Positions 1-11,462 of a stretch of DNA of 64,000 nt are shown piece by piece (position 1 is the stretch's first letter; each line of letters begins with the position of its first letter). The stretch lies in the NCBI GenBank assembly GCA_941918925.1, contig OW799237.1, positions 76,519,126-76,583,125 on the forward strand, in the 5' to 3' direction. The position numbers were made by a program, and so were the translations under genes. The notes below the pieces were generated by a model. The model did not search any database and was not told the origin of the DNA. It worked only from the letters and a program-made list of their open reading frames with translations. Source of the DNA: Phyto melanocephala. Its lineage: Eukaryota > Arthropoda > Insecta > Diptera > Rhinophoridae.

Positions 1-34
1 AAAGATGAATTTCTATTAAACAAGTTCCGTTCAA

Positions 35-140
35 AGCATACTTATTCACCAGGTAGTCTTGATTAATCAGTTGTTTTTTCTCCAATTGGAAGTAGTTCAG
101 CTGTCAAACTTCATTAATAAAAAAAGACAACTTGCTAATT
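35..140. repeat. Foldback-family G fragment
   Basis: The stretch contains TTCACCAGGTAGTCTTGATT followed by a CAG-TTGTTTTTT run and AGCTGTCAAACTTCAT. The same order of blocks occurs in the foldback element near 58300-59530 and, less clearly, at 1325-1390 and 60270-60420. It is a short dispersed repeat fragment with no coding potential. The family class is unknown. Confidence 0.45.
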
Positions 141-570
141 CATATGTAGAAAATTTAAACAGCAAAATTCCAAACTTCTAATTTCTAATCTTGCTTTTGA
201 TAAATAATTATAAATAAGTTTTTACACTATTATTAAGTGCTATAGCATCACTGCAACTACTCCAACTACAATGCACTTGCGGTAATGTGAACTATTTTAA
301 ACCAAAGGTGTTCATGTTAGAAAATTTTTCACGTAAGCGATTATCGAATTTCATAAAAAAATACAAAATTTGACGATATACACGCTTGTACTTGCAATTT
401 TTTTTATTATTATTTGTTCTATCAAAATTTAAAACTAATTTCCTAGATCTCTTTTTTGCAAACTATCTAAACTGTCTACCTTTTCTTTTTAACATTTAGA
501 TTTTTTAACACTAATGCCGATTAATTCACCACTTCCCATCGGAAAAATACTTCTGATTTCCTTGTCATAC
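141..570. other. Gene-free A/T-rich stretch
   Basis: No coding sequence is visible. The part near 255-330 (TTGCGGTAATGTGAACTATT and onward) resembles the left end of the pogo-like element at 39937-40802 and may be a decayed fragment of it. Confidence 0.4.
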
Positions 571-572
571 AA

Positions 573-1109
573 AAACAAGTAAGAGTGCTATATTCGGCCG
601 CGCCTTTCAGATGATATCAATATTAACTACCTCGGTTGTCTAGAAGCTAAAAAAAATTGGTTTTCGTTTGTAAATTTTTGGAATATATATTTTAAAAAAA
701 AATTACCTATAACCGAAGCATATTATATCTACAAATAATGACAAAGGTACCTATAAATTATTTTATGGATGAAATATTTTAATTTTGGTGGTAAAAATTT
801 GGGCAAAAACAGAGACAGTCGCGTTTTATTGTTCATATCTCAGAAAGTTATGGGGCGATTTTGCTGAATTTCAATAGCAGTTCAGTCCGGGATATTTCCA
901 AAATATTGCTACTATACACAGGTCTAAGGAACATGTGGTTGCTTCAAAAAATTGATTTCAACAAGCACTCGGACAGACGGATATGGCTTAATCGAATCCT
1001 CTATTCATAAGCTATACTTTATGGGGTCGAAAATGAAAATTGTAGAAATTACAAACGAAATGACAAATCTATATACATATACCCTTGTGCACCACAGATG
1101 AAGGGTATA
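573..1109 (-). mobile_element. HINE-A copy 1 (DINE-1/mini-me-like, decayed)
   Basis: Non-autonomous rolling-circle-type repeat read on the minus strand. Its 3' end lies at 573 (AACAAGTAAGAGTGCTATAT) and its 5' end at 1109 (GGGTATA on the plus strand). The terminal hairpin is damaged: ATTCGGCC is followed by GCGCC instead of GTGCCGAAT. The central A/T tract is short and the AATCCCAGCTGAGC block is missing. The core around ATGGGGTCGAAAATGAAAAT and the cggacagacgg run is kept. The 5' end belongs to the subfamily with GTGCACCACAG next to the terminal TATACCC. Confidence 0.75.
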
Positions 1110-1112
1110 AAA

Positions 1113-1813
1113 ATAGAAGACTTAGCCGCAATGCGTATTTTTAATAAATTGTTTAAATATTTTTCGGGACTATGGAACAGCAAAAACCAAAAAATATAAA
1201 AACAAAAATAAATAAAAACATTCCGCTGACATCTTGACTCAAAATTATTTGTTTGTGAAATAAAGTTGTATAGTGAGGTTTAACAGTTCTCACACGCAAA
1301 AATTAAAGTTTTCAAAATCCTTAGCGAAGCATATTCATTTATCAGGTACTATTGATTCATCAGCTGATTATTTTTTTCTTTGACATGCGCAAAGGCAGTT
1401 ACATGTGTATGTCATCATCATTGTAGTGTCACTGTTGTTAATAAAATCTAAACCTAGCGACATTTTACCTTGTACTTTTACCAGCATTGCTAATGAATCT
1501 CGTTGATATATATATTTAATGTGTTGAACTTGTTAATACGCAGAAGCTTAAAAGACAAAATCACGTTTGATTAGTTATGAAAGTCTGGACATTTATTTAA
1601 AAAAAACATCATATATGACGCCAAAAAGAAATCAACATTCGTTATCGATGATTAAACATTTTCTCTCTTCTTACGTCACGGAAAGTTACGATACACATCA
1701 AATAAACAATAAACTATTCTACTAACTGTGCCACAATACTCCATTCTATTCTATACTACAATATTCTACCATTATTAAACACAGGAGATGTTTTATGTAT
1801 ATGATGGTATAGA
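1113..1813. other. Gene-free stretch with a family-G fragment
   Basis: A/T-rich sequence with no supported gene. At about 1325-1400 a block with ATTCATTTATCAGGTACTAT and CATCAGCTGATTATTTTTTT resembles the foldback repeat family at 58300-59530. Confidence 0.4.
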
Positions 1814-2470
1814 TTGCTTGGTTGGTTGGTAATCGTGTTACTTTACTACGCTCAAATTGTCAAGAGGAGTCAGTATGACATCCTTTTGGCAAGACCACAT
1901 CACTCACCAAATATAATTTCTTTTAGAATCAGTCTTAGAGAGGGTAACAGATCCACCTGTAGCAGTGAGATAACTCAGCAGATCGTTCACTCTTACCTCA
2001 AATATCTCAGAGAGACTATAAAGTATATGTTTGCCCAGGATTCCGTATCTCTTGGCAGCCAGGGCAAGACATTCACAGAGAAGATAGAAATCGATTAAAG
2101 ATAAGTTTAAGTCGACTTGCATCCAGTGACCTGTTAAGACTGCCAGCAACCTCGAAATGTTCTCCTGACCTCGGCTTTTAAGTTGCGATATACATGTTTC
2201 AGTTCACGCCACCTATTCTCAGGTTTTAAAAGAAAGTGTCTAGAGGTCTTGCTTTTGATATTCACCAAAGGGATTGCAACTCCATTTGCCTTGAAGATTA
2301 CTAACGCTCGGTAAAACAGTGACCCCTATGTGCAGAAACCCAAACTATAACAACCTCAGTCAATCTTGTCTTTCAGTGTCTCACATGCCTTCCAGATAAT
2401 GAACATTAAGCCTGGAAAATGATACATTCATCCGGAAGGCATATAATTTTTTAGAAATCCGGTTGCAAAA
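1814..2470 (-). pseudogene. 3' end of an R1/I-like LINE (family K)
   Basis: The minus strand encodes the C-terminal tail of a non-LTR retrotransposon second ORF. LTGHW is followed by LCECLALAAKRYGILGKHIL and LNDLLSYL-like residues, matching the usual TGH...C-x-C...CPAL...RY..LG...LL.Y pattern after the RNase H domain. The usual zinc-knuckle cysteines are mostly lost. The 3' tail at 1814-1835 is a short CCAA repeat on the minus strand. A second copy with the same tail lies at 36448-36765. The fragment is 5'-truncated and frameshifted, so it is not functional. Confidence 0.65.
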
Positions 2471-3953
2471 ATTTATATTAAAATTAGTTATTTCGTAATA
2501 TCCGAATGCTAGAAATGTCATATGTACTTCATAATTGAAAGCAGGAAAGTTCTCTTTGTATTGATCTCACCGTAAAGAAAAACAGGTTCCTCCTCTCAAC
2601 AGTATTATTGGAGTATTCTAGGCATTAAATGAACGATAACTGAATTCTAGAAAACACAAAATTTATTACATTTAATCCAGTTAAAAACTAATTTGAAACT
2701 GATTTTTTAAACAAAACTTAATTAAATATTTTTTATGCTAATCATATCAGACTCACTTCAAATTTACCAAGATATTATTATTGGTACAACACTGGTACAA
2801 CAATGCCATCATTATTAAAGGCTAAATGGTACAATTTTAAAATTTCATATGCCATCCCTGATTCAGACACGCTCACAGATTGTACTCTCACTCATTCTTA
2901 CTAGTCTACTATGTTTGGCGTATCTACCTAGCAACTTCTTCGTACTCTCCACATCTCAACTGATTTGTTCAATCAATATTCAATGAGTTGGAATAATTAT
3001 CAAAAAAAATAACAAATATTATTAAACCGAAAAATTTAAATAAAAAAATAACAAAAAACTCTCCGCATGTTATTTAAATAAACATGTTGATATCAACAGA
3101 TTTTAAAAAAGAAACAAAGTCGATTATGCTCGACTATAATTTGATCTAATTTAAAATAATTTAACAGTGTTTTAAGTAAGAAGATGTTTCTCGGCTTTAT
3201 GACTGACAAATAATAAATTGATTACAAATATTTGTTTTAACACAAAACATATTTTAGATACAATCTGTCGCAGTTAAGATAATTTTTTAATGCATGGAAT
3301 CTAGAGCGAATTGCAATCCATTCTTTGTTGTATTTACTGGCAACGTTTGTACTTATCCTATTCAGAAAGTCAGTGGAAAAAAGCAAACAAAAAACTTCAT
3401 TACCAAGAAGCGCTTACTTAGTGCTTACCTGATTCCAAAAGCGCTTGTTAAAGACGGGACTTTTTTATACACCCCTCTTCATAGGTCTCTATTTTCAAGA
3501 GCTGCCTAATCAAGCCTTCTCTTTACGCACTGCTAAAAAAAGAAGCAGAAAATGAGGGAGAAATACAGAAACAAATTACCAATATAATAAATTTGTCTTC
3601 TTTTTTTTTGTTCTGTATAGAAGATATACTTTGTTGTGCTTTCCTATACGTAAGCAATTTTTGTATTTCAATGCATGCAATAACGTAAGCGAATGAAGTC
3701 TGCACTGCTTGAAAAGTCAACAAAAATTTTGGTGGTTTAGTACTTCAGTGTTGTAGAGTGTTAAAAACTTTAAAAATTATATTGATTTCTATATTGCGAT
3801 TGTATGTTTAAAATCACTACAATTTTTGGTTTTGTTTTTAATAATGTTAACATTAATAACACAAGTCCTCACATACATATATGCATCCCAGCAAACAATT
3901 AGAATCAAACTTTTAAATACTAAACATATAAATATAAAATAGAGTCATCATAC
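2471..3953. other. No gene seen
   Basis: About 1.5 kb of A/T-rich sequence. A 71-codon open frame at 3294-3509 has no recognisable domain and no splice or start context that supports it. Confidence 0.35.
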
Positions 3954-4158
3954 TGTAGAAAATGTTCAATAAGTTCCTGTTCTATATATTGTGAAAATAC
4001 TTCTTTCTTCAAAGAAAAAGGATCTAAAGCAACAAACAAGGATCTTAAACAGTAACTGAGAAATGGCAGCAGTAATCCACCGACTTCTGCTGCTTCTGTA
4101 AGGAGACGGTTTAACATTTCCTTTGTCACAGTCTGGTATTTGCCACGAGGAGATGTTA
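3954..4158 (-). CDS. Possible host exon, unrecognised
   Basis: A 205-bp minus-strand stretch opens after an AG at 4159-4160 and closes before GTATGA (donor-like) at 3953. It reads through about 67 codons without a stop, including TKEMLNRLLTEAAEVGGLLL and FSLKKEVFSQYIEQELIEHF. The composition looks like a helical, HEAT/ARM-type protein rather than translated A/T noise, and it is locally richer in G and C than its flanks. I do not recognise the protein. No matching neighbouring exon is visible in the window. It could also be a fragment of an unknown transposon or a chance open frame. Confidence 0.33.
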
Positions 4159-4350
4159 CTCATGGCTGAATTAAAATTGACTACTTTTCTCAGCTCTTCA
4201 GGTATAATCCAAGAACAATATTTTAATATTTAACATTTTGTTTCGATGGTTAAATGACTGTAGCATGTTAACTTATGTTCAGCTGAAATGATACTGAACT
4301 ATCTTATCCTTAAGTTCTTGCATTGTTCTTGGCTTACACTTCTTCTTTTA

Positions 4351-4902
4351 TAAAGGGTCCGCCAAAAACCTTTTTTTTTTTTTAACAGGGCGCAAAACAT
4401 CGAGTGTAGCTTCGGCTGTGTGGCACGTAGCGCCGTCCTGTTGAAACTCAATGTTGCCCATATCCTTCTCTTCAATTTTTGTGAACAAAAATTCGTTCAA
4501 CATGGCTCGATAACGATCGCCATTGACTACGGCCACACCTTGCTAATTTTCGAAGAAAAATGGCCCAATTATACCTCTGGACCAAAATCCGCACCAAACA
4601 GTGACTCGTTTTGGGTGTATCGGCTTTTCAATGTATGCGTGCGGGTTTTCTGTGCCCCAAATGCGACAATTTTGCTTGTTTACATAACCGCCAAGATCAA
4701 AATGAGTCTCATCATGATTTTTTTTGGCAAAATCGGCATCTTCTGTAAGTCGATCCCAGGCCCACTTAGCGAAGCGTATACACAACCATATTCGTTCAGC
4801 GGAAGGATAAAACTAATTATCTGCCAAATCAGACATTAGCTAAGTGTTACAATTCACGAAATAAGCACTAGTTTAAAAAAACCTTAGATGGCGGACCCTT
4901 TA
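4351..4902 (-). mobile_element. Tc1/mariner deletion derivative
   Basis: The ends are TAAAGGGTCCGCC and its inverse, flanked by TA at 4349-4350 and 4903-4904. The minus strand opens with MSDLAD, then jumps into the catalytic region: ETHFDLGGYVNKQNCRIWG, VTVWCGFWSRGIIGPFFFEN, VNGDRYRAMLNEFL and FQQDGATCHTAEATLDVLRP. The DNA-binding domain and everything after the second catalytic Asp are missing. A stop follows FFFEN. The element is therefore a 552-bp internally deleted, non-coding copy. The family is the mariner-type group with the NGYVNKQNCRIW signature. Confidence 0.85.
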
Positions 4903-4919
4903 TATCCCTAAAAAAATAA

Positions 4920-5055
4920 GTCGAACTGTGTCAAATCACATGATGGTGGCAGCTAACATTAACATCTCTACGACCATTTTTATTAGAACGCCAATTTTCA
5001 CAAAAGGCTTTAACAAACTTAACGCACTGCTTAACTGTGTACCTCTTCATGACTT
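4920..5055 (-). pseudogene. Mariner N-terminal (HTH) remnant
   Basis: The minus strand from 5051 reads MKRYTVKQCVKFVKAFCENW and RSNKNG. This resembles the first helix-turn-helix of insect mariner-type transposases (ERVFIVKTYYEN...S-like pattern). It stops soon after. It lies next to the mariner derivative at 4351-4902 but outside that element's inverted repeats, so it is a separate remnant. Confidence 0.45.
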
Positions 5056-5384
5056 AATTTGTCAAACATTATAACAAATAAAAGTCAAAATAATATAGGC
5101 AAACAACTTGATGTTAAGATGTGACTTACAATTAGCATCGTGGATTATGGTTGGACCACGCCTTATATATTTTTTTCGAAATAAGCCATCACGTATCGTG
5201 CTCAGTGTTTATATTTTTTTTGGAGCCATAGCTTCATATGTGGATCGACTATAGAACCAGCAAATTACATATTTTTTTAACAGTCTTCAATACAGAAATT
5301 TCAAAGATATATAAAAATCGGTTCTCTACAGAAACGCCTACACACAAAAATGCTAAATAAAATATTTAGATAAAATGTTCACAG

Positions 5385-6395
5385 GGAACATAGGGCGTCA
5401 ACGAATTCTCTCCATCTATTTCTATCTCTGGCAAGTAACTCAATCTCGTTCCATGTAAGACGAGCAGCTTCATGATCCAGGAATTTTATAGTCGACCAGG
5501 CTGGCATTGACCTTGACAATTTCAGTCTAGGGCAGCTCTGCCAATATCAGTTTATGGTCGGCTAAGAATATGACCGATCTTTGTCCATTTACGTCTCTGT
5601 ATATCATTTACAATAGGGCAACAATGTGCCTGGTTCCAAAGGGTTTCATTGGATATCCAATTCGGCCAGTAAATCCGTAATATCTGTCTCAGACACCGGT
5701 TAACGAATGTTTGTACTTTGTTGGTGGTTAATTTTGTAAAGCCCCAAGTATTGCAACCATACAACAGCACAAATTTTACGCTGCAATTGAACGTACATAA
5801 TTTGGTCTTCTGGGATAAGTTGTTAGTGCGCCAAACCTTGAGTAACATGAGGTACGCAACATGTGCTTTGTTAATGCGGCCATCAATATCGGCTGCAGAG
5901 CCACCGTCTTTCGTAATTTTATATCCAAAATAATTAAAGAATTCTACATCTTCTAATATAAATATTGTATTACCAACAACGAGTGGTGTTGTTATATTAG
6001 TTTAAATCCGCATCAACTTTGTCTTTTTGCTGTTAATTCTCAATCTAACTTTTTTGGCGTTCTCGGAGAGTCTTATTAACTTTGCCTAAATATCCGCAAA
6101 ACGGTGGGCCATTAAATATATGTCATCTGCATAGTGTACATCATTCAGGTATTCCACTATATTCCATCAAATGCCGGTAGGGGCCTCCCTGTTGGTTTCT
6201 TCCACTACACAATCCAAAAGCAGAATAAATAATGTGGGGGTCATGATACAACCCTGCCTTACGCCAGCAGTAGTTATGAAGGGTTAGCTTTCTTTTCCGG
6301 ACCTTACACGCGGCATCTTTGTACAACTCGCGTATTAAGGTGACGATTTTTTCCGGTATGAATAACAACATTAAATCATTCCACTTCACCACCGA
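5385..6395 (-). pseudogene. RTE-like LINE reverse transcriptase remnant
   Basis: On the minus strand the order is: fingers/palm region (WNDLMLLFIPEKIVTLIREL, about 6330-6390), a GGP/R-x-G-x-like loop, the catalytic box YADDIYLM (about 6115-6135), SENAKKVRLRINSKKTKLMR, then FNCSVKFVLLYGCNTWGFTK, RCLRQILRIYWPNWISNETL, RRKWTKIGHILSRP and a terminal NRWREFVDALCS near 5390-5420. This is the C-terminal two thirds of an RTE/CR1-type RT. Stops and frame changes separate the blocks. The 5' part and endonuclease are absent. Confidence 0.75.
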
Positions 6396-6419
6396 ATTTG
6401 TGACTTCTTAATCATTTCA

Positions 6420-7640
6420 AAAATATAAAATTTTTATTTATTATTAAACAATTTTTTTTAACATTTTAAAACTAAAATTTAATAAAATTAAATTGCTGAA
6501 ACCTAGAAGACAACTGTTTACTTGGTTGTACACTGGATATATGTACACATCTACGTACATACTTACATATTTTACTCTACCATTTAATATTAATGTATGC
6601 GTGCGTGCGTGTTTTTGTATTTGTTTATTAGTTTGTTTTTATCGATTTGTTTGTATGACATCATCGCTACCACTGTTATTATCATTTATATCCCATTTAT
6701 TTACCCATTCATATGCTCGTACATAATTATATATGTATGTAGTACGTACGTATGTGGTGATGGGATGGAGAGATTGTTAAATTAATTATTTGAAGTTTAA
6801 AAGCTTAATTTTTTATTGTAAATCAATTTATCTGAAATAAATAGAAGCTTAACAATCTGAAATGAGAGAATTGGGGAGTACATTTGTTGAAAAGAAACCA
6901 CAAGAGAAAGTGAGATTTTTTTAATTTGACTGTTTTTGCAAAAATATTTCAAATAACACTCCAAATCGTAATTTGATAATTGATTAAAAGTAAATTTATT
7001 TAAAAAATACAATAACAACGATTGAAAAACTTATAGTCGGTCATACCCAACCATATTATGCTCTACACTATATGATAATTATAATATTTGTGATGAATTT
7101 TGATTACGTTATTTACGACATTTATCAGGCAAAATGACATTAGTTTTTAATAGAGTTAGAAGATGTCAAAGAGTGCTATTAAATATATAAAGGTACACGC
7201 AATGTTGTTGTTTATAATAATAACAATGAAGGTGAATTCACCCATTTGTTCTGAACAAAATTTTTTCCGGAGAATAACATTTTTTACTGAGAGTTTTCTG
7301 CAGAACGATTCACCCATTTAAGAAAATTTGTCCGAAAAAACAAAGCTGCCATATAATATAAAAATGCAAACAGTTGTACAAAGTGGCAGCACCGCTAGCA
7401 AACTATGTAAATAAATACAAACGTAAATTATTTCATTAAAATATATGTGAAGAAAATGTCGGATAGAAAAAAACTAAAATTATTATTTTTAATTGAAGTG
7501 CATAAAGTCAATTTGTTTTCAAAAGAAATTTATAAAAAAAAAAATTCGAAAATAAAATGAGTCGCAGTGAGAAAAACCCTGTTTTAAATAATTATTTTTG
7601 TATGCACTATTGCTCATGTCATACAAACATTCTCTTCCTG
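6420..7640. other. No gene seen
   Basis: A/T-rich sequence with GTATGTACGTACGT-type runs around 6530-6770. Two TTCACCCATTT motifs near 7236-7330 suggest an old short repeat. No coding region is supported. Confidence 0.35.
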
Positions 7641-7645
7641 GTTTT

Positions 7646-10277
7646 TATACCCGCCACCAAAAAAATGGTGGGGGCATATTCATTTTGTCATTCCGTTTGT
7701 AACACATCGAAATATCCATTTTAGACCCCATAAAGTATATATATTCTGAATCGGGGTTTGATTTAATGACGATCTAGCTATGTCCGTCCGTCTGTCCGTC
7801 TGTCCGTCTGTTGAAAGCACGATAGAGGTCGCACCGAAAAAGCTAGGGGGCTCAAATTTTGCCAGAATCTTTCTTATAGACAAGGTTTGTTTGGTATTGA
7901 AAATGGGCTAAATCGGAATATTAGGAAGAGAGTTATAGCTCGAAAACCAAGAGTAGGTCGAAAAAACCGTGTCCTTCGAACATCGAATAAAATAGAATTG
8001 TGTCCAAACGCCTTAACGTAGACTCATGAAACTTCGAACATATATTTCCTGAGTAAAGACAATATTTTTCCCCGAAAATTGTCTCAATCTATGCACTAGG
8101 AGAGGAGTTATCGATCAAAATGTACGAAAATTTATACCGCACAGTGTATTTTTCGGTATATTTAAAAACAAAAACGTCATAAAAGCAACAAAATTGGATG
8201 TATGACTCTGAAATTTTGCACGCTTTGCTTTTTGCTGAGACGCTTTTTTGTAACGGAAAATCAATGTGCCACGCCCACTTTTACGCCCACCTCCCATATA
8301 ACGTTTTAACTAAAATTCATATAATTTCTCTATTAATATAGATTTTGGAATAATAAAGGCCTATCTTGAAACACCTCAGTTGTACTCATTCGCAAAAATA
8401 ACTTTGACACGCCTACTATAACGCCCACTTTTCACGTTATCTACCGTTAATGAAATTTAAAAGCTCATAAAACCGCCAAAATTAGAGGTATGATGATAAA
8501 TTTTGCTACGTCTATCCCCCTATGCAATTTCATTACTATGCCAAAAAATTAAGGTGCCCACTTTTACGCCCACCTCCCATATAACGTTTTACCTAAAATT
8601 CATATATATTCTCTATTAATTAAGATTTTGGAATAATAAAGGACTATATTGAAACACCTAAGTTGTACTCATTAGCAAAAACAACTTTGACACGCCTATT
8701 ATAACGCCCGCTTTCACTTTTGAATTGTGTCCAGACGCATAAACGTAGTCATGAAACTTCGAATATATATTTATCGAGTCAAAAGAATATTTTTCCCTGA
8801 AAATCGCTTAAATCTATGAATTAGGAAAAGAGTTATAGATAAAAATGTACGAAAATTTATACCGCACAGTGTATATATGTACGATTCTGATATTTTGCAA
8901 ACATGGCTTTTTGGTCAAAGTCTTCGTTATAACGGAAAATAGATGTGCCACGCACACTTTTTTCCTTAAATTTTTATAAAAATATATTAGTCATATATAT
9001 TAGCATTTATTCATCTTACACTGCACCATTTATTGTACTGTAGCTAAATATAAGATAAAGATGATAAGATAGATGACTCTACTAGCAACTACTAGATGGC
9101 ATGCTAACAACTTATGCTTATGTTCTCCTAAAGTTATGCTCTATTAAAAATGGGAACTTAGGAAAATTTTGACCTAAGTAAAAAAAAAATTATCTCTAAA
9201 CAATATAAACAGTTTATTTTCATGTACTAATGGCTAACAAATTTTAAAATTATACAAAACTTATTTCGTTTGAAAATCTTTTAAAAGCAAAATGTTATAG
9301 AAGTTTAAAAATCAAAATCTTACTAATAAATTTCCCGTTTTAGAAAAATGCAGAGAATGTATATTTTAAATCACCCTGTGGCCCTTAAAATTTAACCTTA
9401 AATTCACTTTCTTCCTCTTAAATTCATGTAAATTCTCTATGAATAAAGATTTTGAAATACTAAAGGACTATATTGAAATATCTAAGTTATGTTTATTAGC
9501 AGAAACTTTATTGACACGCGTATTTTAACGGCCACTTTCATTGAAAGACTAAATTTTCGAAAACATTTTACTAGCATACCGAAGTTATAATGGGTGGTTT
9601 AATTTTGAGGGACTATGTTGATTTTGAATAAAATTATTATGAAATTATTATCATTTGTTTTTATAATGATAATATTTGTATGCTTCAATTATGTATGGGA
9701 CAAAATATCGGCCAAATGGTCGATTGTTGGGCACGATGATGAGTCGAGGTTGCTTGCTCTTTTGCCACGTTATCGTGAAAAACAGCAATGTTTCCCATTC
9801 AACGAACTAAGATGGCATTCACAGATGTTTTCACATTTCATACAGACCTGCTTTGCAGACATTTAAATATTTTTTACAATTCTCACGATTGTGGACGAAT
9901 TCGAACGATTATGTTGACCAAAAGAATCACGAAGTGCACAAAATGCATTTTGATTTGAACGCCCATTTTTATAAAAATCTTTAATATTTAAAAGCGTTGC
10001 TCGATTGCGTATCTTTCCACGGTTCAAATTGAGTTAGTCTGAGATTGAGAAATGTCAAATGAAATACAAGAAAAAAGTTGAAGTTTAGATGTGGTTCACC
10101 TTAAACATGGGCCCTTAAAATTTAACCACCTACAAAGAAAGTGATACATATTTTATTATAAAGAGATTATTCTATAGCGATTAACAAAATAATAAATATT
10201 GTGCTTTAAATGTACACAAAATTGGTGGTGGGTATAAAAGATTCGGCACAGCCGAATATAGTGCTCTTACTTGTTTT
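7646..10277 (+). mobile_element. HINE-B, full-length, interrupted by a mariner
   Basis: The 5' end is TTTTTATACCCGCCACCA, followed by the ACCCCATAAAGTATATATAT core and a GTCCGTCTGTCC run at 7781-7812. The 3' end is GGTGGGTATAAAAGATTCGG, with the hairpin ATTCGGCacaGCCGAAT and CTTACTTGTTTT. Without its insert it is about 2.1 kb. The middle carries internally repeated blocks: a GAGTTAT..AAAATGTACGAAAATTTATA segment occurs at about 8100 and 8825, and a CACGCCCACTTTTACGCCCA segment at about 8270, 8540 and 9400. The body differs from HINE-A but the 3' end is shared. No transposase or helicase is encoded. Confidence 0.75.
9590..10130 (-). mobile_element. Tc1/mariner deletion derivative inside HINE-B
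   Basis: The ends GGTGGTTTAATTTTGAGGG (left) and its partner GGTGGTTAAATTTTAAGGG (right, inverted) flank 541 bp, with TA at 9588-9589 and 10131-10132. The minus strand encodes a mariner HTH region (LLNIKDFYKNGRSNQNAFCA, LRDSFGQHNRSNSSTIVRIV) and then a broken stretch with QVCMKCENICE. The catalytic domain is missing. The copy of HINE-B at 41930-42245 lacks the insert and reads straight through the site, which confirms the boundaries. The 83-codon plus-strand frame at 9615-9866 lies antisense to it and is not a gene. Confidence 0.75.
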
Positions 10278-10625
10278 AATTCTTCTATTAATTTTTGAGC
10301 AATATTTTCATTAAATTCCATTTTAACTGTTAATTTTCGGCAAAAACAATTTTTGTATAATAAATGTACTGACACTGTGTGATGTGGCAACCAAATTCAA
10401 TTTTCATGTAAATGTTGAAAAAAAGTGGCATCCCAATTCAGTTTCTTCTGAACAAGAATTAAAATTAAACCAATTCAAGAAAAAACTTTCTGAACAAAAT
10501 AATCTCTCTCTCTCAAAAGTAAAACATCAAACTCAATATAAAAAAAAAATTGTTCTAAACTAAAATTTTATGAGCTTGACTATTAAGTTCTACTCGAAAC
10601 ATAGGACTACAATGTCAATATAGGT
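10278..10625. other. No gene seen
   Basis: A/T-rich flank of HINE-B with a short CTCTCTCT run near 10505. A TTCAGTTTCTTCTGAACAAG motif near 10440 may match the TGTTCTGAACAAAATT block near 7245 on the other side of HINE-B. Confidence 0.35.
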
Positions 10626-10861
10626 ACATATCGACCCCTGTGCGCAAAAATATCGTATGTTACAAAAACAAAGTTTTACAGGAGAGTGTTTTTATTACTT
10701 TAAAATAAATAAAACCGTAAATAACACTGCTACATACGATAAAATGTACACAACTAAAACAGTTATCGCTATAATATTTTATCAGCAGATGGATTATTAA
10801 AAAAAGTCGATTTCTAAAAAAACGTAACATACGATGATTTCGCGCACAGGGGTCGATATGT
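10626..10861. mobile_element. Short TIR element (MITE), about 236 bp
   Basis: Near-perfect inverted ends of about 37 bp begin CATATCGACCCCTGTGCGC at the left. The right end carries the matching GCGCACAGGGGTCGATATG. The inner arms (ATCGTATGTTAC / GTAACATACGAT) also pair. There is no open frame. Target duplication is not clear, so I do not assign a superfamily. Confidence 0.75.
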
Positions 10862-11462
10862 TAAATCTACATATATTGAAAATCGCATTGTTTGTATGGT
10901 CAGATTGTCGGACATACATTCCTTATTCGAGAATCTATATATATTTACATACATAGAGATGCTTGGACCCAATGTAAAAAGTTTAAGGCGTACTGTAGTA
11001 AACTCAACTCAGTATATAGACTTACGCACTGAAAATATGCTGTGTTAAGAGGGCGGTATCGAATGTACCTGAGAAGAACACGGTTTGTCATTCCGTGTGA
11101 AATTTCAAACCCCATAAAGTATATATTTTCTGACAGCTTATGAATAGGGGAGTCGATTAAGCTCTGTTCGTCTGACCGTGTGTATGTTGAAATCAACTTT
11201 TTGAAGCCCCCCGACATCGGCTGGACACAGGTGAGGTATTAAAATATCAGAAATATTCGGGAGTAGATCGGTATTAAAATACAGAAACATCGTTACATAA
11301 GCAACTGAGATATGAGCACCTCATTTTTTTAACAACACAACAACATACATACACACAAACCTGGTACACTGGTGTCATCGAATCCCAGCTGAGCCAAAAA
11401 AAAAATTTTTGTATAATTTTTTTTGCATTTTTTTTATTTTATATATTATGTATATTAGTATA

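Noticed and set aside
4420..4839. 139-codon plus-strand frame
   Set aside because: It is antisense to the mariner transposase pieces that read as NKQNCRIW and QQDGATCHTAE on the minus strand.
9615..9866. 83-codon frame beginning with a hydrophobic segment, like a small secreted protein
   Set aside because: It lies antisense to a mariner remnant with clear inverted ends and HTH coding on the other strand, so the frame is a shadow.
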